Source of the DNA: Candidatus Latescibacterota bacterium | GTDB lineage: Bacteria; Latescibacterota; UBA2968; UBA8231 | Direction of reading: 5' to 3' | Assembly: GCA_009691525.1 (NCBI GenBank) | Contig: SICG01000003.1 | Span: 1 to 60,631, forward strand | Length of the DNA: 60,631 bases | In this document: positions 42,797-49,894 of the stretch, in pieces | How positions within the stretch are numbered: the stretch's first letter is position 1 | How the letters are laid out: each line of letters begins with the position of its first letter | The notes under the pieces: generated by a model | The model's input: only the letters and a program-made list of their open reading frames with translations | Told to the model about the DNA's origin: nothing | Databases searched by the model: none | Program-made: the position numbers and the translations under genes

Positions 42797-42867
42797 GCGC
42801 AGTACCACGCCGATCGCTTGAAAGAAAAGGCGAGGAGAACGACCTCACCGGGATGGTACTGTTCCAT
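42787..42867 (-). pseudogene. Truncated PemK/MazF-type toxin gene
   Basis: An ATG 3 bp after the antitoxin stop begins MEQYHPGEVVLLAFSFK, the beta-barrel opening of PemK/MazF mRNA interferases. The frame becomes unrelated at SAWYCAGR as it runs into the inverted-repeat element and stops within it after 26 codons. The remaining ~85 residues of such a toxin are not found on the far side of the element. Confidence 0.6.
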
Positions 42868-42870
42868 TTC

Positions 42871-43092
42871 TCAGGGGAGCCGGTCGTACACGACATCAGC
42901 GTCGCTGTATCCCGCGAGGAACTGCTCTGCGGTCAATTGCGCCCAGGCAGACGGGTCTTGATCGGTCTCGGGAACCAGGAGGAGCACCCGGACCTCCTTT
43001 TCTCGCGGCAGTTGGTCGCTGAAGCCAGCGGGGATATCGAGCTGGCCATCGGCGGTAATTTTTTCCGGGAATTCGTAGGCTTTCACACGCAC
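42871..43092 (-). CDS. Antitoxin of the decayed PemK-type locus
   Basis: A 73-residue protein, MRVKAYEFPEKITADGQLDI through LTAEQFLAGYSDADVVYDRL. This is a common small antitoxin type with an AbrB-like N-terminus and an acidic toxin-binding C-terminus, usually followed by a PemK/MazF or PIN toxin. Here the toxin is cut after ~18 residues, so the antitoxin is orphaned. It sits between the tautomerase gene and trpD. Confidence 0.7.
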   Translation of the reverse strand: MRVKAYEFPEKITADGQLDIPAGFSDQLPREKEVRVLLLVPETDQDPSAWAQLTAEQFLAGYSDADVVYDRLP

Positions 43093-43167
43093 CTCATAGT
43101 GGACGAAAGCGGGCTGAATCTAGGCGTCGCTTTCGTTCTTTGTCAAGGCAAAGGCCCCGATCAGGTT

Positions 43168-43551
43168 TCACACACTGATCTTGTAATCCAATTTGGCTTC
43201 GTCGCCGGTCAGGCCGCGGAAGCCCCAGTTGTGGGGTGGGCTTTCGCGGATGCTGATCTCGACGTCCACGGGGGCGATGCCCAACTGGGATTCTATGGTC
43301 TCGAAGAGCAGGTGGAGCAGTTTCTTCTTGGCTTCGACCGAGCGGCCTTCCATCATGTCGATCTCGATGAGGGTGTAGGCGTCGGAGCGGCCCTCCGGGT
43401 AGTAGAGGTCTTCGCGATCCAGAGGGAAGAAACGATGCGCCCTTTTGTTCGGGGGAAATTTCAGGGCTTCGACCATGCAGGTATTGATGAGGTCCGAGAG
43501 CCGGCTCTTGATGGGGTTCAGTTTTTCTCGGATACCGTAGATGCGGATCAT
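43168..43551 (-). CDS. Tautomerase-superfamily protein without the N-terminal proline
   Basis: A 127-residue member of the 4-oxalocrotonate tautomerase superfamily (Tautomerase_2-like). Two beta-alpha-beta repeats are visible, with YTLIEIDMMEGRSVEAKKKLL in the second and the typical end SPPHNWGFRGLTGDEAKL. The catalytic Pro1 found in active members is absent: the chain begins MIRIYG. The ATG overlaps the trpEG stop (ATGA), which ties it to tryptophan synthesis. Its role there is unknown. Confidence 0.75.
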   Translation of the reverse strand: MIRIYGIREKLNPIKSRLSDLINTCMVEALKFPPNKRAHRFFPLDREDLYYPEGRSDAYTLIEIDMMEGRSVEAKKKLLHLLFETIESQLGIAPVDVEISIRESPPHNWGFRGLTGDEAKLDYKISV

Positions 43552-45692
43552 TCTGTTCCTCCCTTCGCCAGTTTTTCTATCACTCGCGCGATAAGTCTGA
43601 GTCCCAGGTTTTCCTTGAGGGTGAGGATGGATTCGGGGTGGAACTGCACCGCTGCCGCTGGATAACTCTCGTGTTCCACGGCCATGATCACCCCCTCCTC
43701 GGTGCGGGCCCGCACCTTGAGGCAGGCGGGCAGGGCCTCGGGGATGGCAAAGAGGGAGTGGTAGCGGCCGGCCACGAAGGTGGCAGGGAAGCCCTCCAGA
43801 AACCCCTCCCCCGAACACTCGACCACCGAACTCTTGCCGTGCATGGGGTACCCGAGCACCCCCAACTTGCCGCCAAAGGCCTCGACCATGCCCTGCAGCC
43901 CCAGGCACACCCCAAAGACGGGCAGTCGGCGCTGCACACACTGGCGCACCAGTTCGGGCACCCCGAATTCCTCGGGGGTGCCCGGCCCCGGCGAGATGAA
44001 CACCAGATCTGGTTTCAGCTCGTCGAGCAGGTGATAGGGAAAGCCGGCCCGCAGGGTGGTGACCTCGGCCCCGGTCTGGCGCACGTAATCCCCCAGGGTG
44101 TGCACAAAGGAGTCGCGGTTGTCGACAAAGAGCACCTTCTTGCCAGTGCCGGTGGCCTGCAGCGCGAGCGCACTTTGCGGGGCCGGGGGAGCCAACCCCA
44201 GCACCGCGTTGGTGAAGGCCTCGGCCTTGGTGCGGCATTCCCGCTCTTCCTCGTCGGGATCTGAATCGCACAGGATGGTGGCCCCCACCCGCACCCTGGC
44301 CTCGCCCTCCTCCAGGTGGACGGTGCGGATGGTGATGCCGGTGTTGATGTCTCCGTTGAAGCGCAACATGCCCACGCAGCCCCCGTACCAGCGGCGGGCG
44401 GAGTTTTCCAGCGTCTCGATCATCTGCATGGCCGCCGGCTTGGGCGCTCCGGTCAAGGTGACGGCCCACAGGTGGGAGAGCAGCGCGTCGAAGGCGTCGA
44501 AGCCGGGCCGCAGTTCGCCCACCACGTGATCCACGGTGTGGATGAGCCGCGAGTAGGTCTCGATCAGCCGGCGGCCCAGCACCCGCACGCTGCCGGCCTT
44601 GCAGACCCGGGCCTTGTCGTTGCGGTCCACGTCGGTACACATGGTCAACTCGGCCTCGTCCTTCTGCGAGTTGAGCAGGGTCAGGATCTGGTCGGCGTCT
44701 TCGATGGGCGAAGCCCCGCGCCGGATGGTGCCGGCGATGGGGCAGGTCTCCACCTGAGTGCCTTCCACCCGCACGAACATCTCGGGCGAGGCACCCACCA
44801 GCTGCTCGTGGCCCAGGTTGATGAGGAACTCGTACGGGCTGGGATTGGTGCGGCGGATATTGGCGAAGAGGTCGCTGGGCGCTCCGGCAAAACCGGCGCT
44901 GAGCACCTGGCTGGGCACTACCTCGAAGAAATCGCCCCGGCCGGTGCCCTCGATGATCCGGCGCACCTTGTCGGCGTACTCGCCAGGGGCGTGGTCGCTG
45001 GCCAGCGCACTGCGTTTGCCCTGCACCGGCGGCAGGGCCTGACCGCCGCCGGCCAGACCATGGGTGGAGAGTTGGCCGAGGCAGAAGTCGTAGCGGTAAC
45101 GGAGGGCCTGCTCCTTGCGATGGTCGACGACGATCAGCTCGTCGGGCAGAAAGAGGTGCAGGTCGGGGTGTTGGGCCGGGCGCTGGTGGCGCAGGGTTAT
45201 GGGTTCGAACTGGAAAACCAGGTCGTAGCCCATGGCCCCGTAGAATCCCAGGTGGGGTTCGCCGGGAGCGCCGAACTGCCGGACCAGGGCGCGCAGCAGG
45301 CTGAAGATGGTGGGCTGCTTGCTGCGCTCTTCCTCGGAAAAATGGGCGGGCATGGGCGCCACCTGGCCGCGCAACTCGTCCTCGCTGTTCTCCAGGGCGC
45401 TGAGATGGGCATGGCCCTCGATGCCCTGGCGGAAGAGCTGCAGCAAGGGCCGGCCCCGTTGGTTGAGGGCGCGCACGGTGAAGTCGCGGCCGCGGGCCAC
45501 CACCTCCACTGGCGGATCGACGAAGCCGATATCCCAGCGGCTGTACCGCCCCGGATATTCGTAGCCGCTGGCAAAAACTGCGCCCCGGTGGGCGTCCAGC
45601 CGTGCCAGGAGGAGGTCCAGGGCCCCGGCGACGGGCAGTTCTTCGACGGCGCAGGTGACTTCGATACCGCCGGCTGTCAGATAGGTATGCAT
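43548..45692 (-). CDS. trpEG: Fused anthranilate synthase (TrpE-TrpG)
   Basis: Makes anthranilate from chorismate and glutamine. The 714-residue protein joins a TrpE domain (about 1-505; ETCPIAGTIRRG, LTMCTDVDRNDKARVCKAG, TLTGAPKPAAMQMIE) to a TrpG glutamine amidotransferase (about 520-714; FVDNRDSFVHTLGDYV, nucleophile Cys in GVCLGLQG, His-Glu in QFHPES). The TCTDVDRND block and the fusion match the TrpE(G) type known from Rhizobium and Azospirillum. The ATG at 45692 follows GGGAGAG by ~8 nt; a TTG 15 nt upstream is less likely. Expression is probably controlled by the attenuator immediately upstream. Confidence 0.95.
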   Translation of the reverse strand: MHTYLTAGGIEVTCAVEELPVAGALDLLLARLDAHRGAVFASGYEYPGRYSRWDIGFVDPPVEVVARGRDFTVRALNQRGRPLLQLFRQGIEGHAHLSALENSEDELRGQVAPMPAHFSEEERSKQPTIFSLLRALVRQFGAPGEPHLGFYGAMGYDLVFQFEPITLRHQRPAQHPDLHLFLPDELIVVDHRKEQALRYRYDFCLGQLSTHGLAGGGQALPPVQGKRSALASDHAPGEYADKVRRIIEGTGRGDFFEVVPSQVLSAGFAGAPSDLFANIRRTNPSPYEFLINLGHEQLVGASPEMFVRVEGTQVETCPIAGTIRRGASPIEDADQILTLLNSQKDEAELTMCTDVDRNDKARVCKAGSVRVLGRRLIETYSRLIHTVDHVVGELRPGFDAFDALLSHLWAVTLTGAPKPAAMQMIETLENSARRWYGGCVGMLRFNGDINTGITIRTVHLEEGEARVRVGATILCDSDPDEEERECRTKAEAFTNAVLGLAPPAPQSALALQATGTGKKVLFVDNRDSFVHTLGDYVRQTGAEVTTLRAGFPYHLLDELKPDLVFISPGPGTPEEFGVPELVRQCVQRRLPVFGVCLGLQGMVEAFGGKLGVLGYPMHGKSSVVECSGEGFLEGFPATFVAGRYHSLFAIPEALPACLKVRARTEEGVIMAVEHESYPAAAVQFHPESILTLKENLGLRLIARVIEKLAKGGTE

Positions 45693-45705
45693 GGCACTCT
45701 CTCCC

Positions 45706-45746
45706 AAAAAAAGAAACCGCGAGCGCTTTAGGTGCGCCCGCGGTTT
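45706..45746 (-). terminator. Attenuator terminator of the trp operon
   Basis: On the minus strand AAACCGCGGGCGC (45734-45746) pairs with GCGCTCGCGGTTT (45714-45726) through 13 positions with one G-T pair, a 7-nt loop, then C and seven T (45706-45712). It ends 13 nt before the trpEG ATG, so it lies in the 5' leader rather than after a gene. The ascending arm also pairs with an upstream segment (45787-45798), giving the alternative antiterminator. Confidence 0.88.
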
Positions 45747-45770
45747 TAGCTTGCTCCGGTGAATCGGCTG

Positions 45771-45863
45771 CTATGCGCTGTGGGGTGGACGCACTCCTGC
45801 AATGCTCCAAGTATAGGGCCAGGAGCGCCACCAACGGTTGCTATGGGCAGAGCGAAGTTTCAT
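45771..45863 (-). CDS. trpL: trp operon leader peptide
   Basis: A 30-codon frame between promoter and attenuator. It encodes RWWRSWPYTW at residues 10-19, four Trp codons in nine positions, against a very low expectation for a random frame. Arm 1 GGTGGCGCTCCTG (45820-45832) contains the first Trp codons and pairs with arm 2 CAGGAGTGCGTCCACC (45784-45799) as 5 and 6 bp separated by an internal loop. Arm 2 can instead pair with the terminator's first arm. A ribosome stalled on Trp codons would cover arm 1 and leave arm 2 free. The Shine-Dalgarno is weak (AGAAAG ~11 nt upstream, TGGA close to the ATG). Confidence 0.85.
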   Translation of the reverse strand: MKLRSAHSNRWWRSWPYTWSIAGVRPPHSA

Positions 45864-45902
45864 GTCCACGATCTTTCTGCAGCGCGAAAATTTGGTGCAG
45901 TC

Positions 45903-45931
45903 AAGATACAAGCCCCCCCTGCCCCTGTCAA
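45903..45931 (-). promoter_or_regulatory. trp operon promoter
   Basis: Minus-strand TTGACA (45926-45931) and TATCTT (45903-45908) are exactly 17 nt apart. Predicted transcription start near 45896, about 33 nt before the leader peptide ATG and ~200 nt before trpEG. The spacer has a run of seven G. No TrpR-type operator is recognised. Confidence 0.75.
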
Positions 45932-45968
45932 GTGCAGAGGGTGTTAGAGGCCGGAGCCCGATCCGGGG

Positions 45969-46736
45969 TCAAATCGAGGCGGTCGTAGCCCCGTCCACAT
46001 AGAGGGCGCTGCCGGTCACGGCGGTGGACTCGTCGGAGGCCAAAAAGAGCACGGCGTAGGCCACCTCGCGGGTGGAGGCCATACGGCCCAGGGGCTGCTG
46101 GCGTTTGACGATTGGGTAGAGTTTGTCCATGCCGCCCAGGTCCTCGGCCACTTTGAGGTTCATGGGGGTTTCCACCCAGCCGGGGCAGAGGGCGTTGACG
46201 CGGATGCCCTGCTCGGCGTACGACACGGCCAGCGCCTTGGTCAGCCCGATGACCCCGGCCTTGGAGGTGGTGTAGGCTTCGTAGCCCGGCTCGGTCAGGG
46301 TGGCCATCACCGAAGAGGTGTTGATGATGGAGCCAACGCCGCGCTGGAGCATGTGGGGTATCACCGCTTTGCACATCAGGAACATGGCCTTGACGTTCAC
46401 GGCCTGCACCTCGTCCCAGGTCTCTTCGCTGACCTGCTGCAGGTCGCCATAGGGCATGATGCCGGCGTTGTTGAAGACCACGTCGATCTGGGCGAAGGTT
46501 TCCAGGGCGGTGGTGACTACGCGCTGGATAGTGGTTGATTGCGAGACGTCGCCGCATACCGCGACTACGGCGGCCCCGGCGCGTTTCACCCGCGCGCTGG
46601 TCTCGGCCAGACCGGCCTCGTCGCGGTCGACCAGCACCAGCCTGGCGCCGTGTTCGGCGAACAACTCGGCGGTGCCCTGGCCTATACCGGAGGCTGCGCC
46701 GGTGAGGATGGCGACTTTGTCCTTTAGCCGAGACAT
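45969..46736 (-). CDS. SDR-family oxidoreductase
   Basis: A 255-residue classical short-chain dehydrogenase. It has the NAD(P) loop TGAASGIGQG, the strand NNAGIMPYG, the catalytic Ser in INTSSV, the YxxxK motif in YEAYTTSKAG and the CPGWVETPM loop. An Asp at the end of beta-2 (VLVDRDE) favours NAD(H). The ATG at 46736 follows AGGAAA; a 24-residue upstream extension is unlikely. It ends ~40 bp before the trp promoter. Substrate unknown. Confidence 0.88.
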   Translation of the reverse strand: MSRLKDKVAILTGAASGIGQGTAELFAEHGARLVLVDRDEAGLAETSARVKRAGAAVVAVCGDVSQSTTIQRVVTTALETFAQIDVVFNNAGIMPYGDLQQVSEETWDEVQAVNVKAMFLMCKAVIPHMLQRGVGSIINTSSVMATLTEPGYEAYTTSKAGVIGLTKALAVSYAEQGIRVNALCPGWVETPMNLKVAEDLGGMDKLYPIVKRQQPLGRMASTREVAYAVLFLASDESTAVTGSALYVDGATTASI

Positions 46737-47199
46737 AGACGATTTCCTGGTGAAAGGTGTGGCGTACGAATCATGAAGTACAAAAGATCTTTTCAAGCCT
46801 ATGGTCAACTGAGGATGCGCCCGGTCGCGAAGGCGGTCGCCCCTCCCACAACACCGATTCCCTCAACCGGTATCCGGCTTCGCTGGTCGACCATTTGGTC
46901 GAAGGGGGGCAGGAAGCGGTCCAGGCAGGGAAGTTCAACGAAAACAATGATTACCTGTGGTTGTGCTCTCGACCATTCGGTCGGAGTTCGCGGCGACCTT
47001 TGGGGCCGGAAGGGTCGGGGCCAATGCGTATAACTCTTTTCATGGCAATGTATTATGCGAGATGCAGTTATCCTGGTGTCCGTACGGCATCTCCTTTCCT
47101 ATTCCCTATACCAGATACCAGCCGCAAGAGTCAGGCGGTTGGCAGGCAAACGCCCCGGTAGGACGCCTGCACCCAAACAACTCAACAAGGAGAATAGCA
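46737..47199. other. 463-bp stretch without a recognisable gene
   Basis: No frame here looks like an intact gene on either strand. A plus-strand stretch (46870-46970) reads SLVDHLVEGGQEAVQAGKF and is protein-like, but it has no start, ribosome site or known family. The end, rich in A/T around 47030-47070, probably holds the promoter of the following Spy-like gene; I could not fix -35 and -10 boxes. The next gene's ribosome site (AAGGAG) is at 47188-47193. Confidence 0.35.
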
Positions 47200-47855
47200 A
47201 TGAAGAAGACCTGGATCATGACCGGCGCGCTGCTAGTCGTCGCAGCCTCTGCCATGAATGCGAGTGCCCACGGCAAGGGCGTCAGGGCGGCATGGGCATG
47301 GGTATGGGCCCGGCAGGCATGGGCAGAGGTATGGTTAAGGGCGCCCGGGTTGGTCTGGGCACCCAGCTGGGGCTGAGCGCTGAACAGCAGACTCAGCTCG
47401 ATGCCCTGAAAGCCACTTATGATAAAAAAGAAACAGCCCTGCGCGGCGAGGAGCAGGCTGCCTTCAAAGCGCTGCTCAACACCGAGCAGCAGGCCGCGCT
47501 GGATGCCGCTGCCCCCGTTGGCAGAGGTCATCACCGCGGCGGCCCGGTAGTGAATCTCACCACAAAGCAGCAGACCCAGTTCGAAGCGCTGCGCACTGAA
47601 TTCCGCACCCAGCACGATGCCGCGCGCGCCGAGTTCCAGACCGCTTTCGAGGCGCTGCTCACCGTCGATCAGAAGACCAAGCTGGCCACTTTGAAGGCCG
47701 CCGGTCCCTTTGGCGACTGCCTCCGGGCATCGGTGCCACCGGCACCACGGGCACCAGCACCACGTCCGCTAGCCAAGATGGTTGCCGAGGACGAGCCGGC
47801 TGCGGGGGATCAGGTGACCTCCTGGGGCCAGCTCAAGAACGCGGACTCCGAGTAA
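47200..47855 (+). pseudogene. Spy/CpxP-like periplasmic protein, frameshifted
   Basis: The ATG at 47200, after AAGGAG, gives a signal peptide (MKKTWIMTGALLVVAASAM with NASAHGKG). The frame then fails, while the continuation GGMGMGMGPAGMGRGM and the mature protein lie in another frame to 47855. Adding one base to the G run near 47271-47285 restores a single ~217-residue protein. The body has two related helical units, LSAEQQTQLDALKATYDKKE and LTTKQQTQFEALRTEFRTQ, of the LTxxQ/zinc-resistance-associated type. Real inactivation and sequencing error cannot be told apart here. Confidence 0.65.
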
Positions 47856-47929
47856 TCGATGCGCCGGGATAGCCTGTTTCAGGAGCAGGCTGTCCCGGTG
47901 TGTTCGCGACCAAAAAAAGGAGCGCGGTC

Positions 47930-48193
47930 TTGGACGACAACAAGCTGGTCGAAATGAGGAGAGCTCTTAGCTTGCTGCCAGCGGAGCCCTCGTCGTCCGA
48001 AAGGAGGCGGCGTGCGGCCCTGCTGCTCTTCGCGAGCCTGGCGGCTGCTGCGCTTGCCGAGGGTTGCGGCAGTGCCAGCTCCGATACCCTGACTGGACCA
48101 TCCTTGACGACGACCACGGACGGTTCCTATCCTCTCGACCTGCGCGGCAAGGTGCTCGGCCGGCCCGCCACAACCTGGCCCAGGTGGCAGTGA
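47930..48193 (+). CDS. Putative lipoprotein, probably truncated by a frameshift
   Basis: A TTG start ~7 nt after AAGGAG opens an 87-residue frame with an Arg-rich segment, a hydrophobic helix and a lipobox-like LAEGC, then a Ser/Thr-rich linker. The last residues (GRPATTWPRWQ) look out of frame. The next frame over the same bases reads ARHNLAQVAVSLEGETLNE, more like a folded-domain strand, so a base may be missing near 48160. No family recognised. Confidence 0.4.
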   Translation: MDDNKLVEMRRALSLLPAEPSSSERRRRAALLLFASLAAAALAEGCGSASSDTLTGPSLTTTTDGSYPLDLRGKVLGRPATTWPRWQ

Positions 48194-48214
48194 GCTTGGA
48201 AGGAGAAACGCTGA

Positions 48215-49084
48215 ATGAAAAGTGCGGTTGCCCGGCTGGTGCTCTGTTGGGGACTGGCCTTCGGGGCTGCCGGATGCGGCAAGCTGGAGATGGACAGCAG
48301 TTGGCGGACCCGGGAGATCACCGTCGATGGCGGGGATACGGAATGGCAGGGGGTGCTGACCTATGTAGCCAAGGGCAATACCATCGTCAGTCTGCTCAAC
48401 GACGAGGAGTTCCTGTATCTCCGCCTCGCCTCGGCCGACCGGGTCACCCAGGCCCAGGTGATGAGGCTCGGCTTCACGGTGTGGTTCGATGTCAGCGGGG
48501 GAAAACGGAGGACCTTTGGCATCCACTTTCCGAATGGGACAGGAGGCGGGGGCCGGCTCTTTGCTGCCGGCGAGGAGGATGAGGAGCAGGAGTTCGGCCG
48601 TGCGGAGCGGATGGAGCGGGAGCCCAAGGAGCCGCCGCCGGCCATCGCGCTGGGCCAGATGGAGATCATCGGGCCTGGCAAGAGCGAACGCCATCAGATG
48701 AAAGACACCGATGCCCAAGGCATTGACCTCAAGGTGGTGCAGGCCGAGAGCCGACTGGTCTACGAGTTGAAGATTCCCCTCGTGCGCGATGAGGCTCATC
48801 CCTATGGCATCGGCGCCCAGCCTGGCCAACCCTTCAGTGTTGCCTTTGAAACGAGTCTGCCGGACCGGGGGGCGATGAGGAACCGGAGGGGAGACGGTGG
48901 GCGGATGCCAGGAGGACCGGGCGGCGGCATGGGACCGGAGGGCCTGGGCAGAGGGGATGGTGGTATGGGTGGCGGCATGATGCCGAGTGGTGGAAGAAGG
49001 CGGCCCTCAAGTGGAGCGCAGCCCCAGCCACTGCAGCTTTGGGTCACGGTCAGGCTGGCGACGGGGGCAGATCACCAACCATAG
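48215..49084 (+). CDS. Lipoprotein with carbohydrate-binding-like domain and Gly/Met-rich tail
   Basis: A 289-residue protein with a signal peptide and lipobox GAAGC at residues ~17-21. The following ~190 residues (ITVDGGDTEWQGVLTYVA, NDEEFLYLRLASADR) have the opening strand pattern of CBM9-like or DOMON-like sandwiches, which often bind sugars or haem. The C-terminus is Gly/Met/Arg-rich (GRMPGGPGGGMGPEGLGRG) and probably disordered. The GGMG-type tail recalls the Spy-like gene upstream, suggesting one envelope operon. Precise function unknown. Confidence 0.65.
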   Translation: MKSAVARLVLCWGLAFGAAGCGKLEMDSSWRTREITVDGGDTEWQGVLTYVAKGNTIVSLLNDEEFLYLRLASADRVTQAQVMRLGFTVWFDVSGGKRRTFGIHFPNGTGGGGRLFAAGEEDEEQEFGRAERMEREPKEPPPAIALGQMEIIGPGKSERHQMKDTDAQGIDLKVVQAESRLVYELKIPLVRDEAHPYGIGAQPGQPFSVAFETSLPDRGAMRNRRGDGGRMPGGPGGGMGPEGLGRGDGGMGGGMMPSGGRRRPSSGAQPQPLQLWVTVRLATGADHQP

Positions 49085-49135
49085 CCGCCTGCTTTTCCTC
49101 CTGTATCATGCGTTGAAGGATCAGGGGCGCTGCCT

Positions 49136-49637
49136 TTAAACTTTGGTCCGCCCTCTTTCCCCTGCCCTCAAGCCTACCCCTTTTCGTCCCGGATACCTGG
49201 CTGCCCTGGCTGGGGTGCTGATCGCTGCGCTGGGCGGCTTTGCCTGGTACGAGTTGCACACCTCCCGCAAGAACACCCTCGAGACCCTTGAACACAGCTC
49301 GGCACAGCCCCTATCCTCGCTCTGGCCGCATTCGGCATTCAGGTCGTTGACCCCGTCCCCGTCGCGGTCGACAAACAGATCGTTGATCCCGTCCTGATTC
49401 TGGTCGGCAAAAGCAAAGCGGTGGGGGTAGGGCTTGCCGCTGACGTCGTCCCGACCATCGCCTTCGGCGTCGCGGAACCGGTCGTTGATGCCATCGCGAT
49501 TGGCGTCGACAAAGCCGAGGAACACCTCTTTTTTGTGAGAGGCGTCCTGCGGATCGGCGGGGCGGGGAGGCTGCCGGCTGGGTTAGAGCTGGGGAGGCCA
49601 AGGCCAACAGCGCCATCAGCACTCCGCAAAATCTCAT
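49136..49637 (-). pseudogene. EF-hand/type-3-repeat-like exported protein, frameshifted and truncated
   Basis: An ATG at 49637, after GGAGG, begins a signal peptide (MRFCGVLMALLALASPALTQ). Near 49551-49571, in a GC homopolymer stretch, the frame is lost. The body continues in the next frame as VFLGFVDANRDGINDRF and DQNQDGINDLFVDRDGDGVN, calcium-binding loops of the thrombospondin type-3/EF-hand sort. After NDLNAECGQSEDRG (about 49305) the sequence stops resembling the family and coincides with antisense of a sensor kinase N-terminus. Confidence 0.55.
49143..49308 (+). pseudogene. N-terminal fragment of a sensor kinase-like membrane protein
   Basis: The plus strand encodes FRPGYLAALAGVLIAALGG and AWYELHTSRKNTLETLEHSS, an N-terminal membrane helix and periplasmic entry as in two-component sensor kinases. 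After about 49308 the frame has no sense continuation because the opposite strand carries the body of the EF-hand-like gene. The start (TTG at 49143) has no clear ribosome site. Interpreted as a gene cut by rearrangement; the kinase assignment is tentative. Confidence 0.4.
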
Positions 49638-49832
49638 GGCGCCACCTCCTCGATGTATGACCAGTGGTCGAGATGGGGCAAAAGGGGTGCCAGCCGGGAG
49701 AACGCAGGGCGACAGGCCGGCTAACATCCCAAAACTAATACGGTTCCCGGTTTCATCAAAGGAATACCGGTCTGCTCGTGCTCGACTAAAAAGTCGAAGA
49801 GAGGCGTGTGATTCGACCAAATGGGCGCGCAC

Positions 49833-49866
49833 AAAAAAACCGGCGGGGATCTGAATCCCGCCGGTT
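49833..49866 (-). terminator. Intrinsic terminator after the lolD-like gene
   Basis: Minus-strand hairpin AACCGGCGGGAT / ATCCCCGCCGGTT with one bulged base and a 4-nt loop, followed by seven T (plus-strand A at 49833-49839). It lies ~30 bp beyond the stop of the ABC ATPase gene and ends the leftward transcription unit. Confidence 0.85.
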
Positions 49867-49894
49867 GTGCTTTCGTTTCTGCTTCCTGTCTTGT

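Noticed and set aside
42600..42896. A 98-codon minus-strand frame across the inverted-repeat element
   Set aside because: It reads through the element, is out of frame with the PemK fragment, has no ribosome site of its own, and its counterpart in copy 1 is broken by stops.
45706..45746. T-box or riboswitch at the trpEG leader because of the CCGCGG sequence
   Set aside because: The T-box consensus AGGGTGGNACCGCG and stem I features are absent; the leader peptide with clustered Trp codons explains the terminator better.
43168..45834. An 888-codon minus-strand frame spanning trpEG and the tautomerase gene
   Set aside because: Only its last 127 codons match a family (tautomerase); the rest is an Arg/Pro/Gly-rich out-of-frame reading of trpEG. 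The true start is the ATG overlapping the trpEG stop.
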